From Iocasia fonsfrigidae (GTDB lineage: Bacteria > Bacillota > Halanaerobiia > Halanaerobiales > DTU029), in assembly GCF_017751145.1 (NCBI RefSeq), contig NZ_CP046640.1, positions 3,762,137 through 3,826,136 on the forward strand: a stretch of DNA of 64,000 nt, read 5' to 3'. The translations under genes were made by a program, and so were the position numbers. The notes beneath the pieces were generated by a model. That model saw only the letters and a list, made by a program, of their open reading frames with translations, was not told where the DNA came from and searched no databases. Shown in pieces: positions 7,960 to 16,448 of the stretch; positions within the stretch are counted from its first letter, which is position 1; the number at the start of each line of letters is the position of its first letter.

Positions 7960-9618
7960 TCATCCTTTCCATTTTTCATGTTCCTTAAAAATCAAGTTTA
8001 AAACATTATTAATACCAAATTTTAAATCATTTTTCAGCATTAAATAATTACATTTTTTACGCAATTTATAATCCTTAACTAAATTTAGTAATGTATCTTT
8101 TATTTCCCTATCACTAACCTCATAACCTAAGCCCAAGTTAATAATACCATTATCAGCACAAGCAAAAGTATGACGTAATTCACGGTTGTTTTGTGCTAAG
8201 ACTATAGTTGGTGTGCCTATTGAAGCTATTTCATAAACTGTTCTTCCAGCAGAAGTAATTACTATATCTGCTTTTTTCATATATCTACTAATATCACTCA
8301 CATTTTGTCTTATCTCAACATCAATATTAAAGCTATCAATCTTCTTTTTTAAACTATCCATTCTTTCATATCCTAAGCCTACTATAATTGTGATTTTTAT
8401 ACCATCTAAGTTTAAATCATTAATTAATTTAATAATCCTACCAGTATAATTATTAGAATCAGTTCCTCCAAACGTAAGTAATATCTCTTTTACTTCTTCA
8501 CTAACTTTTTTAGGATTTAGTAAATAAAACTCTTCTCGTAGACAATAATAAGCCTTACCCCAATAATGATTATTTAACGGATATTTTTCAGTATATAGGG
8601 CATTAATAACCAAATTAGCTTTTTTTGCCCCTTCCCCCATATCCTCAAAATTAACAACAAAAATATCTCTTTTATTTAAATACTTAATGTAATCTTCGGG
8701 AGTATCTAGAATATCATTAATAACAATATCTGGTTTGTACTGTTCAATAATTTTTTTTAATTCTACATTTTTTTCAAAAGTAAGCACAGGATAATTATGA
8801 GCTTTTATTATATTAACTCCTAAATTATGTTCACTTTTTGATACAAATAAAAACTCATGATCGATTAATCTATTAGCTAATAAAAGGGTTCTATATATAT
8901 GCCCTAAGCCTATTTTTTTATACCCATCTACTCTAATAATTATTTTTTTTCTCTTTAATAACTTTTCAGCTATCCACCAATCCATTTCAGTATCTATATC
9001 GATTGCTTCAGTCTCTAGCATTTCTATTAAATCTATCTTCTTGCCAAAACGACTATTATTAGTTATAAATTTTCTTTTTGTAATTACAATACCACCTGTT
9101 TCCCTGTAATTAGGAGATAAATATTGTCTATTTTTTCTTTCTTCATAATTAGGTATATATTTACCACCTTTTTTTGTCCAAGTTAAGTGTCTATCATCTA
9201 CTACTGACAATAATGTATCTATATCATTATTCAAAAACTTTTCAATAGCATTATCAATTGTTTTAGTTGATAACAAGGGACAAGTTGCCTGTAAAGTTAC
9301 TACTAAATCATAATTTATTTTGCTTTGTTTTTCCAAAACATTAACAGCATGATTTATAACAGGATCTAATGGAACTTTATCTGTTGCCAATTTATCTGGT
9401 CTTCTTAAAGTATTAGCTCCAAACATTTCAGCTATATGACCAATTTCCATATCATCTGTTGAAACTATAACTTTATCTATATATTTACTAGCTAAAGCAT
9501 TTCTAATGGAATAACTTATTAATGGTTTGTCTGCTAAGAATCTAACATTTTTACGAGGAATTCCTTTTGAACCACCTCTAGCAGGTATTATTGCTAAAAC
9601 AGCTTTATTATCTAACAT
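7960..9618 (-). CDS. Fusion of CMP-nonulosonate cytidylyltransferase (NeuA) and PseG-like nucleotide-sugar hydrolase
   Basis: A 552-residue two-domain protein. Residues 1 to about 225 are a NeuA/PseF-type cytidylyltransferase: IIPARGGSKGIPRKNVRFL is the P-loop-like CTP site, VIVSTDDMEIGHIAEMFGA and DLVVTLQATCPLLS follow, and EAIDIDTEMDW closes the domain. Residues from about 229 are PseG-like (GT-B fold): RVDGYKKIGLGHIYRTLLLA, VNFEDMGEGAKKANLVINA, LLTFGGTDSNNYT and ITSAGRTVYEIASIGTPTIV. PseG removes UDP from a 2,4-diacetamido trideoxyhexose before condensation by PseI/NeuB. The fusion would therefore join the step before and the step after the NeuB reaction. The neighbouring NeuB completes the three-step set. 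Known length of each separate enzyme fits the domain sizes. Confidence 0.85.
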   Translation of the reverse strand: MLDNKAVLAIIPARGGSKGIPRKNVRFLADKPLISYSIRNALASKYIDKVIVSTDDMEIGHIAEMFGANTLRRPDKLATDKVPLDPVINHAVNVLEKQSKINYDLVVTLQATCPLLSTKTIDNAIEKFLNNDIDTLLSVVDDRHLTWTKKGGKYIPNYEERKNRQYLSPNYRETGGIVITKRKFITNNSRFGKKIDLIEMLETEAIDIDTEMDWWIAEKLLKRKKIIIRVDGYKKIGLGHIYRTLLLANRLIDHEFLFVSKSEHNLGVNIIKAHNYPVLTFEKNVELKKIIEQYKPDIVINDILDTPEDYIKYLNKRDIFVVNFEDMGEGAKKANLVINALYTEKYPLNNHYWGKAYYCLREEFYLLNPKKVSEEVKEILLTFGGTDSNNYTGRIIKLINDLNLDGIKITIIVGLGYERMDSLKKKIDSFNIDVEIRQNVSDISRYMKKADIVITSAGRTVYEIASIGTPTIVLAQNNRELRHTFACADNGIINLGLGYEVSDREIKDTLLNLVKDYKLRKKCNYLMLKNDLKFGINNVLNLIFKEHEKWKG

Positions 9619-9651
9619 AATTAATTTCCTTTCTTAAACAAAAAATACTTT

Positions 9652-11088
9652 TTAATTAATATTTAACCCTATCTCATTAATTAAAAATTGACTGTAGTTT
9701 GTTTTCCAACTTTCATCAAAATAATTATTATAATCATAATTTGCTTTTTTATATTTTTTATTTAATATTAGTCTCAGCAACTCATTTGGTTTACTAAATC
9801 TATACCCAATTTCAAAAGGAATTGTCGCTTCTGAAATATCATTTTTTAATATAAATATCGGTTTCTTAAAAGGCAAAGCTTCATATATAGCTGTAGAATA
9901 AGATGATATAATGTAATTAGATTGATTAATCAAATCATAAATTTCTCCTTCCTTAATTATTGAAATGTTTTTATACCGAAATAAAGAACTATATTCCTTA
10001 ACCTTTTCCTGAAACTTGGGATGAAGTTTAAATATAATATCATATTGTTTGTAATCCAAATTATTTGCCAAATATTCAGCATATCTAACAAAATCTTTTC
10101 TTATAGGCCACTGAGATAAAATCAAGACTACTTCCTTTTCATTTTTTTCTTCTTTACCATTTTCTATCTTATTGTCATATATTCCTTTTATCTTTTTAGA
10201 AAAATAGGGATATCCAATAGTGATTTTCTTAGATGGTATCCTTGTATATTGTTTCCATTTATCCCCTCTGATTATCAAATAATCAGGAAGGTACGTTTTA
10301 TATTTATCTTCAAAAAATATGTCTCCATAGTTATATGAAGGTTGTAACCCAGATATTATGCCATGTTGATATTGTGCTGTTTTAATCCTCAATTGATGAG
10401 CCCAAAGATTAATAATTTGAGGAGAAGAATTATGATAGATAATTATTTTAGGTGATATTCTTTTCATCCACCTTTTCCAATTATCTCTACAACACAATAA
10501 ATTTTTAACAGTATTTAATATACATTTTTTAAAATTATCTAGAATAATATTATCATTGTCATTTTTATTGTTAATACCTAAGATAATACCTATATTATTC
10601 ACAAACTCATTAACAACTTCGATTTCTTGTCGCTGAAAATTTAAAAATCTCCTTTTTATCCGCCCCGAAAAAGTAATTATTTCTTGTGGTATTGTAGAAC
10701 TAAAATATCTGCGTTTTTTTCTCATTAAAGCTCCACTTTCTACTATTAAAGTCCTTTCTGGGTAAGTCAAAGATAACTCATCATAATATATGTTGTAAAG
10801 TTTATTATCCCTGATTTCCCTATTTGCTTCAAAAGGGCTTAAATAAATAATGTCTTTTTCTTTCGCAAAAAAAGGGTTATTAGAAACAGATGAAATAGAG
10901 AAATTGTAAATTTTAAATATCATTTCCTTATAACTTTTTTTATCTTTTTTTCTATTAACCTCAATATCATTTCTTAATAATATTGAAAGGTAAGTCCTAC
11001 TTATTGGCCAAAGATTTATACCTCTAACCACATAATCCTTTTTTAATTTATTATCTATTTCTATAATTTTATCAATCACATTAATCAT
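9652..11088 (-). CDS. HP-motif GT-B transferase, candidate nonulosonate transferase (copy 2)
   Basis: A 478-residue protein. ATG 11088 is chosen because AAGGAGA lies 8 bases before it; an in-frame ATG at 11133 lacks such a site. It is a paralogue of the gene at 3527-4903. Shared landmarks in order: the N-terminal WPISRTYLSILLRNDI helix, TAQYQHGIISGLQPSYNYGD, TIGYPYFSKKIKGIY, VVLILSQWPIRKDF, IIFKLHPKF and QSNYIISSYSTAIYEALPF. The His-Pro pair followed by Ser-Ser/Thr is the arrangement reported in GT-B sialyl and polysialyl transferases, so transfer from a CMP-nonulosonate is a reasonable inference. It lies between the Wzx gene and the NeuA-PseG fusion. I see no signal peptide; the protein is cytoplasmic. 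Confidence 0.6.
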   Translation of the reverse strand: MINVIDKIIEIDNKLKKDYVVRGINLWPISRTYLSILLRNDIEVNRKKDKKSYKEMIFKIYNFSISSVSNNPFFAKEKDIIYLSPFEANREIRDNKLYNIYYDELSLTYPERTLIVESGALMRKKRRYFSSTIPQEIITFSGRIKRRFLNFQRQEIEVVNEFVNNIGIILGINNKNDNDNIILDNFKKCILNTVKNLLCCRDNWKRWMKRISPKIIIYHNSSPQIINLWAHQLRIKTAQYQHGIISGLQPSYNYGDIFFEDKYKTYLPDYLIIRGDKWKQYTRIPSKKITIGYPYFSKKIKGIYDNKIENGKEEKNEKEVVLILSQWPIRKDFVRYAEYLANNLDYKQYDIIFKLHPKFQEKVKEYSSLFRYKNISIIKEGEIYDLINQSNYIISSYSTAIYEALPFKKPIFILKNDISEATIPFEIGYRFSKPNELLRLILNKKYKKANYDYNNYFDESWKTNYSQFLINEIGLNIN

Positions 11089-11141
11089 TACTCTTCTCCT
11101 TAGCTTTTCATCAAACCTTAAAACAAAATCCATTTATAACC

Positions 11142-12572
11142 CTAATTAACAAAAAATTTCCATCCTGTTAAAACTATAATCACCAGCTTCACAACTACTG
11201 GTATAATTAATCCACTTAAATAAATATTTATAAAATATAAAGCAATTACAGATATAACTACCCAAACAAAGTTAATTACTATTTTTCTAAATAGAATCAA
11301 TTCTTTTTCCTTTAAAACAAACTTAACATTAATAAAATGAAAAGTAAAAAGTACTAAATATGAAAATGCAGTAGTGTATGCAGCCGCTATATATCCAAAT
11401 TGAGGAATTAACCAATAATTTAAAATTATATTTATTACCCCACTCAAAAGTGTTGCTAAAGAAATTAAGGCTGTTTTTTTTCTATAAAAAGAATATCCAC
11501 TATAAAGAATATAATAAAACATGAAAATATAACTAATAATAATAATAGGCACTAGATTTAAAGCTATATGATAACTTTTATCAGCCAGAATAATTACAAT
11601 CTCTTTAGAAAACAAGATTAATATTATTGCTGCATAATATATATAATTAGAATATTCATAAGAAAGTTTTTTAATTTTATCAAAACTTCCCTTTTTCATG
11701 TATTCATAAAAAATAGGTGTCCATGCTTTAGTTGTTGCCATTACAACAACATTCATAACCATACCTACATTATATGCAAAAGAGTATAATCCAGCATCAT
11801 TTGGTCCAGTAACCTGATTTATAATAATCCTATCAAAAAAATTTAATATAAATCTTGATAAACTATGTGGAATAAGAGGTATACCAAAAACTAATGCATA
11901 CTTAATATATTTAATTTTAAATTTGAAATGAGCAATATTAATTGACTTATATATAGTAAAACTCGAAAATACTACTGTTACAGTTAGTAGTGAATATATT
12001 TTACCATAATACCTATTCTCTTTTAATAAATAGACTAATGAAATTGATAATAATAAAATAATAATACTTTTAATAACTGATATCTCTGAATATTTCTTGC
12101 TTTGTTTGCTAAATTGAAGATAACTTAAATATATACCGATAGGAACATTTAAAGACGCCACTATAACAGCAATAATAAATACATCTACTTTTATATTAAA
12201 ATATTCAGCTATACCAGTTCTGTAAATATACATTAGATATAATGAAATTATATTAAATATTACTATAAATATTAAATTAGTTCCTAAAAAATCATTAAAT
12301 TTATTATTATTTTCATAATAATATCTAGCATTTGCACCAGCAATCCTTAAAGATAATATAACAGTAAATATCGAAATAATAGATGAAAAAATAGCAAGAA
12401 TCCCATATTCATCAGGAGTTAACAATCTAGTGAATATTGGAACAGAAATAAAACTTAAAGCTTTTGTAAAAAATTCTGCTGACATATAATTTTTAGCATG
12501 ATTAACAAATTCTAAATTTTCTCTGCCTATAACTTTCTTTATCTGATCCTTTATTATTTTCTTGTTTTGCAT
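11142..12572 (-). CDS. wzx: Wzx-type polysaccharide flippase
   Basis: A 476-residue polytopic protein with about 12 to 14 hydrophobic segments, belonging to the MATE/MOP-type polysaccharide transporter superfamily. Diagnostic pieces are the N-terminal SFISVPIFTRLLTPDEYGIL and a mid-protein FDRIIINQVTGPNDAGLYSF, both typical of Wzx/RfbX proteins. It flips the lipid-linked repeat unit from the cytoplasmic to the outer face, feeding the Wzy polymerase. It is the first gene after a 216-base gap containing a strong promoter, with GGGAG as ribosome binding site, so it heads the second transcription unit of the cluster. A degenerate relative is found at 5575-5926. Confidence 0.88.
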   Translation of the reverse strand: MQNKKIIKDQIKKVIGRENLEFVNHAKNYMSAEFFTKALSFISVPIFTRLLTPDEYGILAIFSSIISIFTVILSLRIAGANARYYYENNNKFNDFLGTNLIFIVIFNIISLYLMYIYRTGIAEYFNIKVDVFIIAVIVASLNVPIGIYLSYLQFSKQSKKYSEISVIKSIIILLLSISLVYLLKENRYYGKIYSLLTVTVVFSSFTIYKSINIAHFKFKIKYIKYALVFGIPLIPHSLSRFILNFFDRIIINQVTGPNDAGLYSFAYNVGMVMNVVVMATTKAWTPIFYEYMKKGSFDKIKKLSYEYSNYIYYAAIILILFSKEIVIILADKSYHIALNLVPIIIISYIFMFYYILYSGYSFYRKKTALISLATLLSGVINIILNYWLIPQFGYIAAAYTTAFSYLVLFTFHFINVKFVLKEKELILFRKIVINFVWVVISVIALYFINIYLSGLIIPVVVKLVIIVLTGWKFFVN

Positions 12573-12602
12573 ATTATTCTCCCTAATACATTAATAATTC
12601 AT

Positions 12603-12631
12603 ATATTATTTTAGAAAGATAAGTGTGTCAA
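12603..12631 (-). promoter_or_regulatory. Internal promoter ahead of wzx
   Basis: On the minus strand TTGACA (12631-12626) is followed after exactly 17 bases by TAATAT (12608-12603), giving a predicted start near 12596 and a leader of about 24 bases before the wzx ATG. It sits in the only large gap of the polysaccharide cluster. A weak hairpin AAGATAAA/TTTATCTT at 12703-12730 precedes it and may end the upstream transcript. Confidence 0.68.
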
Positions 12632-12788
12632 ACCCTTTTTATATGCACTCCATCTTCTCATACAAAGTGTTAGTTGTTTTTGGTTATAGTATAAAAATAG
12701 ATAAGATAAACATTATAATATTTATCTTTAATCTTTTTTATTATGCTATTATAAAAAAGTTCCACATAAACCAAAGACCATTGTTGTT

Positions 12789-13826
12789 TTAATCTATTAA
12801 ATCTCTATAATCTATCTCTTTATTTTTTTCTACGTTCCTTTTAACTACCTTACCATAAAATTGTTCAATTTCTCTAAATGTATGTTGTCTCTTTGGATTT
12901 TTAACCCTTTTAAACACTACATTTTTTCTAGTTAATCTTGTTCCTTTTACCAAATTTTCCTTGTAAACAGGCACTTTTCTGAAACTTAGGTATTCTCTTT
13001 CTCCTTTATTTAACCTAAAATCAACATTCCCAATACTCAAATGTATATTAATTAATTTTTCTTTTATATTATTTAATCTTATATTACTAAGTCCAGTAAT
13101 ATAATCTGTTCTTTCTTCTCCTTCTCCTAAAACATAATGAACTTCCTGTATGTTTGCTCCCAATGTATAAGCAGTGTAGATCAAATTTTCTTTATTTACA
13201 TCATTATATTTCGTATGGTCTGCATATCCCACTTTATACCTAATAGCTTTTTTTATCAAAGGAATTTTACTCAAGTTTATATCTTGCAATTTTGTAGGGA
13301 AATTTTGAAACCCATACATTAATACAACATTTTCAAGTTTTGCATCTTCCAAATATTCAATAATAGCTGATAGTTCCTGAAATTCAAATCCACTAATCCC
13401 AACAAAAAACACTTTATTATAATCCCTGGAGAACTTAATAGCTGCATCTAATATTTTTAAATCATTAATACAGGCTGCATGTACTTCTATCCCATCTACC
13501 AATTTATTATTCTCTCTGCAGAAATTAACACTTTCTACGTCATCAGTAAGTATTATAGTATCCAGCTTATTTAATTTTGCCTTATTTAAAATATCAAGCC
13601 AATCATTTCTTTCAAGTAACCATCCATCTAAACAACGATTTAGCTCTTCATATTCAGGAACTATATATTCACTACTATTAAATAACATATGAAATTTAAT
13701 ACAATCAACTTGTGTACCTTCTAATCTATTAATCTGTTTCAATAAATAAGATTTATCTCCCTCAAAACTATAAGCGGTTTCTGCTATTAAATAGGGTATT
13801 TTTTCTTTCAAAACTTTATTTATCAT
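12789..13826 (-). CDS. Divergent NeuB-like synthase with SAF domain (copy 3)
   Basis: A 345-residue protein recognisable as NeuB family by overall plan but strongly diverged. The entry motif is AETAYSFEGDKSYLLKQ instead of AEIGVNHNGD; GADAVKFQ has become TQVDCIKFHMLF; the first metal motif is kept as GYADHTKYND; the second, normally IEKHFTLDK, reads IQEVHYVLGEGEERTD, retaining the His but replacing the Lys. A C-terminal SAF domain from about residue 280 contains LSFRKVPVYKENLVKGTRL and FKRVKNPKRQ. It follows the SDR gene by about 37 bases. It could accept a different aldose, or use different chemistry. Loss of the conserved Lys and the NHNGD loop makes a standard sialic acid synthase activity doubtful. 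Confidence 0.75.
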   Translation of the reverse strand: MINKVLKEKIPYLIAETAYSFEGDKSYLLKQINRLEGTQVDCIKFHMLFNSSEYIVPEYEELNRCLDGWLLERNDWLDILNKAKLNKLDTIILTDDVESVNFCRENNKLVDGIEVHAACINDLKILDAAIKFSRDYNKVFFVGISGFEFQELSAIIEYLEDAKLENVVLMYGFQNFPTKLQDINLSKIPLIKKAIRYKVGYADHTKYNDVNKENLIYTAYTLGANIQEVHYVLGEGEERTDYITGLSNIRLNNIKEKLINIHLSIGNVDFRLNKGEREYLSFRKVPVYKENLVKGTRLTRKNVVFKRVKNPKRQHTFREIEQFYGKVVKRNVEKNKEIDYRDLID

Positions 13827-13863
13827 AGTAAACTCCTCAAAAAATTAAGACTGTTACCCCAAT

Positions 13864-14715
13864 CTACCATATAGTCCAACCCCCATCCACAACTAAGTTG
13901 TGTCCTGTTACATATGACGATGCTCTTGATGATAAAAATATAATAGCTCCATTTATTTCATCCGGTCTTGCTTTTCTTCCTAAAGGAGTTCTATCTGAAT
14001 AATTCTTTATAAAACTCTCTGACTCCTCTGGATAACTAACACCTCCAGGAGATATAGCATTAACCCGCACATTATATTTTCCATAGTAAGCAGCTAAGTA
14101 TTTTGTTAAAGCTATCACTCCTCCTTTGGCAGCAGGATAAACCGGATGTGAATAAATTTGTTCTTCCTCATCATCACTATTAATACTTTCATTATCTAAA
14201 TAACATTTATCCAAATTAGAACCCCTATAAATCCTTTGATCATTACCAACAATCCCATAAATAGAAGAAATATTTATAATTGAACCCTGTTTACTCTCAA
14301 CCATATCTGGAACAAAAACCTGACAGGCTAAGAAAGCAGCCGTTAGATTACCATTTATTCCTATTTTCCATCCCTCTAAAGAAACCTTCTCAAAAGGTTT
14401 ATAAAAATCTTCACCCTTTTGAGTGATTGCATTTATCAATACATCAATTTGAAAACCCTTTTCTTTTATTTCTTCTCTGACTTGCTCAATTTCATTTTTA
14501 TTTGTAGCATTACAATTATAAAAACAAAGTTTATTTGGATATTCTGTTTTTAATTGTTCTATATTATTGGTGTTAGTTTTATTAACATCTTTAATATCAA
14601 CACTATGCACTATAGCACCATACTTGAGCAAAACCTCAGTAAACTGAGTACCTAAATAACCTCTACCACCAAAAATAACTATCGATTTATTTTCTAAATC
14701 AAACAAATTATCCAT
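13864..14715 (-). CDS. PtmA-type short-chain dehydrogenase/reductase
   Basis: A 283-residue SDR. The NAD(P) site is FGGRGYLGTQF near residue 15, NISSIYGIVG holds the catalytic Ser, and SHPVYPAAKGGVIALTKYLA has the YxxxK pair, followed by VRVNAISPGGV. An insertion of acidic residues (NSDDEEEQ) before the catalytic Tyr is typical of PtmA-like flagellin and capsule modification SDRs found next to legionaminate genes. Its proposed role is reduction or oxidation of a nonulosonate or its precursor. The exact reaction in this family is not settled. It overlaps the Gfo/Idh gene by 8 bases, so both are coupled and perhaps act in sequence. Confidence 0.8.
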   Translation of the reverse strand: MDNLFDLENKSIVIFGGRGYLGTQFTEVLLKYGAIVHSVDIKDVNKTNTNNIEQLKTEYPNKLCFYNCNATNKNEIEQVREEIKEKGFQIDVLINAITQKGEDFYKPFEKVSLEGWKIGINGNLTAAFLACQVFVPDMVESKQGSIINISSIYGIVGNDQRIYRGSNLDKCYLDNESINSDDEEEQIYSHPVYPAAKGGVIALTKYLAAYYGKYNVRVNAISPGGVSYPEESESFIKNYSDRTPLGRKARPDEINGAIIFLSSRASSYVTGHNLVVDGGWTIW

Positions 14716-15691
14716 TTATATCAACTCTTTTCCCAGTTTTATTTGATTTTTCTGCAGCATCTATAACCTCCATTACTGTAATTCCAGAATAAATATCACC
14801 TGTTTTGGTATAATTTGTATTATTTAAAAAATAATCCATCTGTCTTTCGTACATTAAATCATATTCCTTACCTTTATATTTAAAAACAGTCTCATTTTCT
14901 ATCCCATACTTTGTTAGCTTTATTATACCTTCAACAAAATCATACGTTATCTTTCCTTCAGTTCCTAATATTTCTCCTTTTCGAATTAACTCAGGTTCAA
15001 GATAATTCATTTCAATATTAACTACCATATTTCCAATTTCCATATTTATCATAGCATAGTCATCAACATCTATTTCTAAATTACTAATCTTTTTAACTAC
15101 CCCAAAAACATTATCAGGCTTCTTAAATAAAAATAAACATAAATCAATTTCATGTGACAGTGTTCTTATTGCCCCACCGCCTAATTTTTTTTGAGAATAA
15201 TATACCTTCCTGTAGTCTTCATATTCATGCCAATATTTTAAATAATGACCAACCTTCATATTAGATAAAACTATATTCCCAATCACTTTATTCTGTAATA
15301 ATTCTTTTAACTTAATAAACAAATTATGAAACCTTAAGACATAACCAACCGTAATCTTCGGTTTGTACTCGTTTATTATATTATAATAACTATAAATTGA
15401 ATTTAAATTATCAGCTAATGGTTTCTCAATAAAAATAGGGCATTTATATTTCATACACTTTTTCATTGTGTTTAAATGTAAATTAGTAGGGTTAGTTATT
15501 AAAACGCGCTCAATATTCTTATTATTAATCTCATCAAAACAATATATAGATGATAACCCTTTATGTCTTTCTTTGTGATAATTGTTTCCTTTTCCACTTC
15601 TAAGTGCAAAAATATTATAATTCCCTAATTTTTTTAATATCTTGAAATATCTTGTGCCTATAGACCCTATTCCTACTATTAATATGTTCAC
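14708..15691 (-). CDS. Gfo/Idh/MocA-family oxidoreductase
   Basis: A 327-residue NAD(P)-dependent sugar oxidoreductase. The Rossmann motif GIGSIGTRYFKILKKLG opens the protein, the catalytic-site motif FIEKPLADN follows at about residue 100, and GGGAIRTLSHEIDLCLFLF matches the C-terminal sheet domain where the substrate binds. Family members oxidise or epimerise sugars at C3, C4 or C2. Together with the overlapping SDR, PtmA/PtmB-like gene pairs are repeatedly found in nonulosonate loci, so a tailoring step such as epimerisation of the CMP-sugar or its precursor is likely. The specific position modified is unknown. Confidence 0.82.
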   Translation of the reverse strand: MNILIVGIGSIGTRYFKILKKLGNYNIFALRSGKGNNYHKERHKGLSSIYCFDEINNKNIERVLITNPTNLHLNTMKKCMKYKCPIFIEKPLADNLNSIYSYYNIINEYKPKITVGYVLRFHNLFIKLKELLQNKVIGNIVLSNMKVGHYLKYWHEYEDYRKVYYSQKKLGGGAIRTLSHEIDLCLFLFKKPDNVFGVVKKISNLEIDVDDYAMINMEIGNMVVNIEMNYLEPELIRKGEILGTEGKITYDFVEGIIKLTKYGIENETVFKYKGKEYDLMYERQMDYFLNNTNYTKTGDIYSGITVMEVIDAAEKSNKTGKRVDING

Positions 15692-15695
15692 TCAT

Positions 15696-16448
15696 CTATA
15701 CCTCCAATTTATTTTGCGACTGCCATCTCTTTTTATAAAGTTTCTCACAATTTTTATTAATATCTACCACTGATTTATTATTATCTAGATAATTAATAAT
15801 ATCATCAAGTGTGAGGGTATAAATATCTTCTTTAAAGTGTTCGAATATTATTTTAAAAAACTCAAAATCTTCAGGATAGTCCAGGGTCATACGTAAATCA
15901 GGTCGTTTGTGTTCTGCATCCACTTCTAAATCAATTACTTTAAATCTCCCAGTATCTGTAAAATACCTACCCCAAACCTCTGTATCGCTACTCTTTTTAA
16001 ATGAAAGTATTTTTTTTATTGCTTTTGGTTTTATCCCATAAGAATACGCTCCATGAGGCAAGTCAAAGACACGAATTAGATCAACATCACTATTTTTTTT
16101 ATAATAATCTATTATTCTCTCCACATACTCAATGCTAACTAGTGGGCAATCTGCGGTAATATTTACTATATAGTCTAAATTAAATTTAACAGCCGCATTA
16201 TATAATCGCTTTAATACATCATTTTCACTACCTCTAAAACATTTAACTTTTAGCTTTTTTGCTATCTTTTCCAATGGTTTATCTTGAACATTAGTTGAAG
16301 TGCAAATGATTATTTCATTTATAGCTTTAGAGTATTTTAATCTTTGTATCATATAAGTTATCATTTCTGTGCCATTAATTTTTAATAATAATTTTTTTGG
16401 TAATCTTGTTGATTTTAATCTAGCCGTAACTAAATAACCTATTTTCAT
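15696..16448 (-). CDS. SpsF/LegF-type CMP-nonulosonate cytidylyltransferase
   Basis: A 250-residue GT-A-like nucleotidyltransferase. MKIGYLVTARLKSTRLPKKL is the CTP-binding loop of the SpsF/PtmB branch rather than the ARGGSK form seen in the NeuA half of the 7960-9618 fusion. IIICTSTNVQDKP and NITADCPLVS contain the expected Asp and Cys-Pro-Leu of the active site. It would activate the product of the LegI-type synthase as a CMP-sugar. The stop overlaps the start of the epimerase gene upstream (4-base ATGA type), placing it directly in the LegG-LegI transcription block. The cluster therefore holds two different cytidylyltransferases. Confidence 0.82.
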   Translation of the reverse strand: MKIGYLVTARLKSTRLPKKLLLKINGTEMITYMIQRLKYSKAINEIIICTSTNVQDKPLEKIAKKLKVKCFRGSENDVLKRLYNAAVKFNLDYIVNITADCPLVSIEYVERIIDYYKKNSDVDLIRVFDLPHGAYSYGIKPKAIKKILSFKKSSDTEVWGRYFTDTGRFKVIDLEVDAEHKRPDLRMTLDYPEDFEFFKIIFEHFKEDIYTLTLDDIINYLDNNKSVVDINKNCEKLYKKRWQSQNKLEV

